A stretch of 8,499 bases of DNA from CAYUAI01 sp964442745 (GTDB taxonomy: Bacteria; Pseudomonadota; Gammaproteobacteria; S012-40), in assembly GCA_964442745.1 (NCBI GenBank), contig CAYUAI010000129.1, forward strand, positions 1-8,499, given 5' to 3'. The notes under the pieces are model-generated. The model made no database searches. It worked only from the letters and a program-made list of their open reading frames with translations, and had not been told where the DNA came from. How positions within the stretch are numbered: the stretch's first letter is position 1; each line of letters begins with the position of its first letter. Shown one piece after another: positions 6,953 through 8,499 of this stretch. Position numbers and translations under genes: made by a program.

Positions 6953-7867
6953 CTAGCTATTTGGTGGCGTTTGATATTGCGCTACCTCAGTGCAAACCTT
7001 AGGTGGTGGGGCATCTACCATAATTTCCACCCGACGGTTCAATTTAAAAATATCATCTCCTTCACCATCATAAAGTGGCTCATATTCTCCTTTGCCTGCT
7101 ACCGTCAATCGACCAATTAACGCCGGTTGAATTTCTAATAGTTTGATCACAATCGATTCAGCTCGTGCGACAGATAACTCACAATTGTGTTGTTCAGCGC
7201 CGCGTTTATCCGCATGGCCAGTTAAGGTAAATTGTTTTCCTTTTAGCACTTCGCCGGTGAGGGCCGTGGCAATTTTATTTATGACAGGTTTTGACTCAGG
7301 TAATAATTCTACACTGTTGGTTTTAAAGTGTATGGCTAAATCATATTGTGGTTTACTTTCCGGGGCGAAGAGTCGAATCGCCGGGTTATCCAAGGCGCGG
7401 GTTAACTCCGCCACCGTAATCAATGAATTGACCCGCTTAGTATCAAGCTTGATGGCGAGTTGTTTAATCCATGCGGGTGGAGAGGAGTGCAATTTGCGAG
7501 CTTGATGCAATAAAGTCAATGGCCTACCGATATCATTATCATTTTGCAGAGCAAGCACTTGTGCGTATCGTGCCATCGCGAGTGCGCGTTCATCTGCATT
7601 GGTCGCATAATTTTTAGCCTCTTCAAAGGCTATTAGAGCGGCATTGTCGCGCTTAAGTTGTTTTTCGGCTTGTCCCAGCAAATACCAATTTTCAAATCGA
7701 TTGCAAAGATCGACCGACTTTTTTAACCACTGTTGAGCTTGTGTCCAATGATCTTGTTTACCACGGTCGATACCTTTGATCATTAAGTTTTGTGCTTGCT
7801 CACAATCCGCACCATGGGCGTTGGTCATCATCAAGCCTATTGCAATTAAAGCCATCATTTGCTTCAT
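6953..7867 (-). CDS. TPR and OmpA-domain periplasmic peptidoglycan-binding protein
   Basis: The product is 304 residues from the ATG at 7867. The frame stays open upstream to 8005, but the residues there lack a coherent signal, whereas the 7867 start has AGGAA 8 nt upstream and a normal signal peptide (KQMMALIAIGLMM, cleavage near AHG at 19). Residues 22-135 are helical repeats of TPR type. Residues 172-285 form an OmpA C-terminal domain. It starts with a FKTNSVELLPES strand, carries TGHADKRG (Asp220) and NCELSVARAES (Arg235), the two residues that hold diaminopimelate in peptidoglycan, and ends with the NRRVEI signature. There is no membrane barrel or lipobox, so it is probably a soluble periplasmic scaffold that ties a partner to the cell wall. 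It lies 35 bp upstream of the EF-hand caspase gene. The natural inference is that the TPR part holds or regulates that protease at the peptidoglycan layer. Confidence 0.9.
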   Translation of the reverse strand: MKQMMALIAIGLMMTNAHGADCEQAQNLMIKGIDRGKQDHWTQAQQWLKKSVDLCNRFENWYLLGQAEKQLKRDNAALIAFEEAKNYATNADERALAMARYAQVLALQNDNDIGRPLTLLHQARKLHSSPPAWIKQLAIKLDTKRVNSLITVAELTRALDNPAIRLFAPESKPQYDLAIHFKTNSVELLPESKPVINKIATALTGEVLKGKQFTLTGHADKRGAEQHNCELSVARAESIVIKLLEIQPALIGRLTVAGKGEYEPLYDGEGDDIFKLNRRVEIMVDAPPPKVCTEVAQYQTPPNS

Positions 7868-8124
7868 TTTAATGTTCCTATCAAAACGATAAAACCTGAT
7901 AATATGGTAATATTTAGCGGTGACTGTAGCAAGCTTAACCTCTGTCGTCCCTTTGTTCCGCGACATGAGAGTGATAAATGACCAAATCAATGCGTAAAAA
8001 GCCAAGGATGAAGCGCGAGAGTGGTTATTTCTGAGGTATTGACATTGGGCGTGCTATTTTCGAGCGTAAATTATTCAACGACTCATCCACTAAACATCAC
8101 TCTTCTATCCAACCAATCGTTCTC

Positions 8125-8140
8125 ATTATTGTGCAATAAT
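8125..8140. repeat. Perfect 7-2-7 inverted repeat
   Basis: ATTATTG and CAATAAT flank a TG spacer. This is the same 7-TG-7 layout as the repeat at 2549-2564, although the arm sequences differ. It could be a protein-binding site; no gene start lies close by, so chance in AT-rich DNA is possible. Confidence 0.3.
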
Positions 8141-8186
8141 CCACACACCACAAATTTTAACCCGATAAGTTTTGACAATAACTTAG

Positions 8187-8212
8187 TTTATTCATGTCTA
8201 GAAGTGAATAAA
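8187..8212. repeat. 8-bp inverted repeat upstream of the intron boundary
   Basis: TTTATTCA (8187-8194) pairs with TGAATAAA (8205-8212) across a 10-nt loop. The stem is AT-rich and weak. It ends about 31 bp before the estimated intron start, which matters because some group II introns (class C) insert just downstream of hairpins; here the distance is longer than is typical for that class. Confidence 0.35.
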
Positions 8213-8243
8213 TGATTAAAATAGTAAAAGTAAAGATTTGACC

Positions 8244-8499
8244 GTATGCCGTTACCGGCAAGTTATCTAGCGGGTTAAAGTCCCGTATAAGGAGTTATTC
8301 GTTCGCCTTATTAGTACCAGGAAGCAGCGTTTGAGTAATCAAAGGTTGTCAGTTTCCCATGGGCAAAACTGCAGGCCGTAGCGCAAGCGAACCTGAATGT
8401 AGCCTCGTCACTTAATTGAAAATGCCGACCCTCTGGTCAAATGGTTGGACTTTGGACAGACATAGCTCCTCCTGCCGTCTCAATTGAGAGGCAACGAGT
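8244..8499 (+). mobile_element. 5' part of a group II intron (ribozyme domain I), cut by the window end
   Basis: From about 8244 (GTATG, close to the GUGYG intron start consensus) the sequence changes into a densely folded RNA-like stretch. Consecutive hairpins are GCCG/CGGC (8248-8259), CGGG/CCCG (8271-8285), ATAAGG/CCTTAT (8287-8311), CAGTTT/AAACTG (8350-8371) around a CCCATGGG palindrome, GACC/GGTC (8427-8438), and TGCC plus TCTCAATTGAGA plus GGCA (8473-8493). The phrases CTAGCGGGTTAAAGTCCCG and GTAGCGCAAGCGAACC, including a GCAA tetraloop-like sequence, match what I remember of the conserved 5' region of gammaproteobacterial group II introns. These self-splicing retroelements move by retrohoming through an intron-encoded reverse transcriptase/maturase, expected on the plus strand past 8499. 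The exact 5' splice site and class cannot be fixed here, and no coding sequence is visible in the part present. Confidence 0.75.

Larger units (their letters stand above)
7868..8243. other. Gene-poor stretch between the OmpA operon and the intron
   Basis: No convincing gene is present. The operon's promoter must lie here on the minus strand, but I see no clear hexamer pair. On the plus strand, 7978-8034 encodes an 18-residue basic peptide (MTKSMRKKPRMKRESGYF) with weak translation signals, and 8021-8215 is an open frame from a GTG with neither a ribosome binding site nor protein-like composition. Two inverted repeats are listed separately. A perfect TTGACA at 8172-8177 points toward the intron but lacks a good -10 at 16-18 bp. 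Confidence 0.5.

Noticed and set aside
7143..7505. 120-codon plus-strand open frame opposite the OmpA-domain gene
   Set aside because: It is antisense to a well-supported conserved coding region and its translation has no domain-like features.
7880..7960. Minus-strand promoter for the OmpA-caspase operon, TTGCTA with AT-rich hexamers downstream
   Set aside because: The best -10 candidates are spaced 14 or 22 bp away; a promoter must exist here but I cannot place it.
8172..8200. Perfect TTGACA as a -35 element of a promoter into the intron
   Set aside because: The hexamer 17 bp downstream (TGTCTA) is a poor -10, so the pair is not convincing.
8021..8215. 64-codon open frame starting with GTG
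   Set aside because: No ribosome binding site, rich in Asn, Ser and Leu without domain pattern, and overlapping two inverted repeats; looks like chance in AT-rich DNA.

Overview
The window reads as an envelope-oriented chromosomal stretch of a Gram-negative bacterium, most likely a gammaproteobacterium. Its products include an outer-membrane beta-barrel ending in Phe, a lipoprotein with a Gly-rich tail after the lipobox, and an OmpA-type peptidoglycan-binding protein. Base composition is moderately AT-rich by eye. No rRNA, tRNA or CRISPR array is visible, and the species cannot be named from the sequence.

Left block (about 100-2400): an unrecognised 179-residue cytoplasmic-type protein (108-647) lies 24 bp upstream of a secreted or membrane-anchored caspase-like protease (672-1751). 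That protease converges on a small outer-membrane beta-barrel gene (1748-2383, minus strand), and the two coding regions overlap by 4 bp at their stop codons.

Middle block (about 2400-5160): a divergent intergenic region carries a candidate extended -10 promoter for the barrel gene. It also carries a candidate promoter, overlapped by a perfect inverted repeat, for a large multi-domain Ig/FN3 lipoprotein (2615-4708). A strong 12-bp hairpin follows, then a small secreted protein with four cysteines (4783-5157).

Right block (about 5200-7870, minus strand): a two-gene operon encodes a periplasmic TPR/OmpA-domain protein and, 35 bp downstream, a second caspase-family protein. This second protease carries a canonical EF-hand loop and a C-terminal DUF4384-like region. 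Both caspase-like proteins retain the His/Cys dyad, so both are predicted to be active.

Right edge: a 376-bp stretch without a convincing gene is followed, from about 8244 to the window end, by the folded 5' part of a group II intron. Its reverse transcriptase/maturase would lie beyond the window.

How the genes may work together (inference): two exported caspase-like proteases lie within 6.3 kb of each other, among a beta-barrel, an adhesin-like lipoprotein and a peptidoglycan-binding scaffold. This suggests cell-envelope proteolysis or envelope stress. Only the OmpA-caspase pair is linked by operon structure; the wider grouping could be coincidental.
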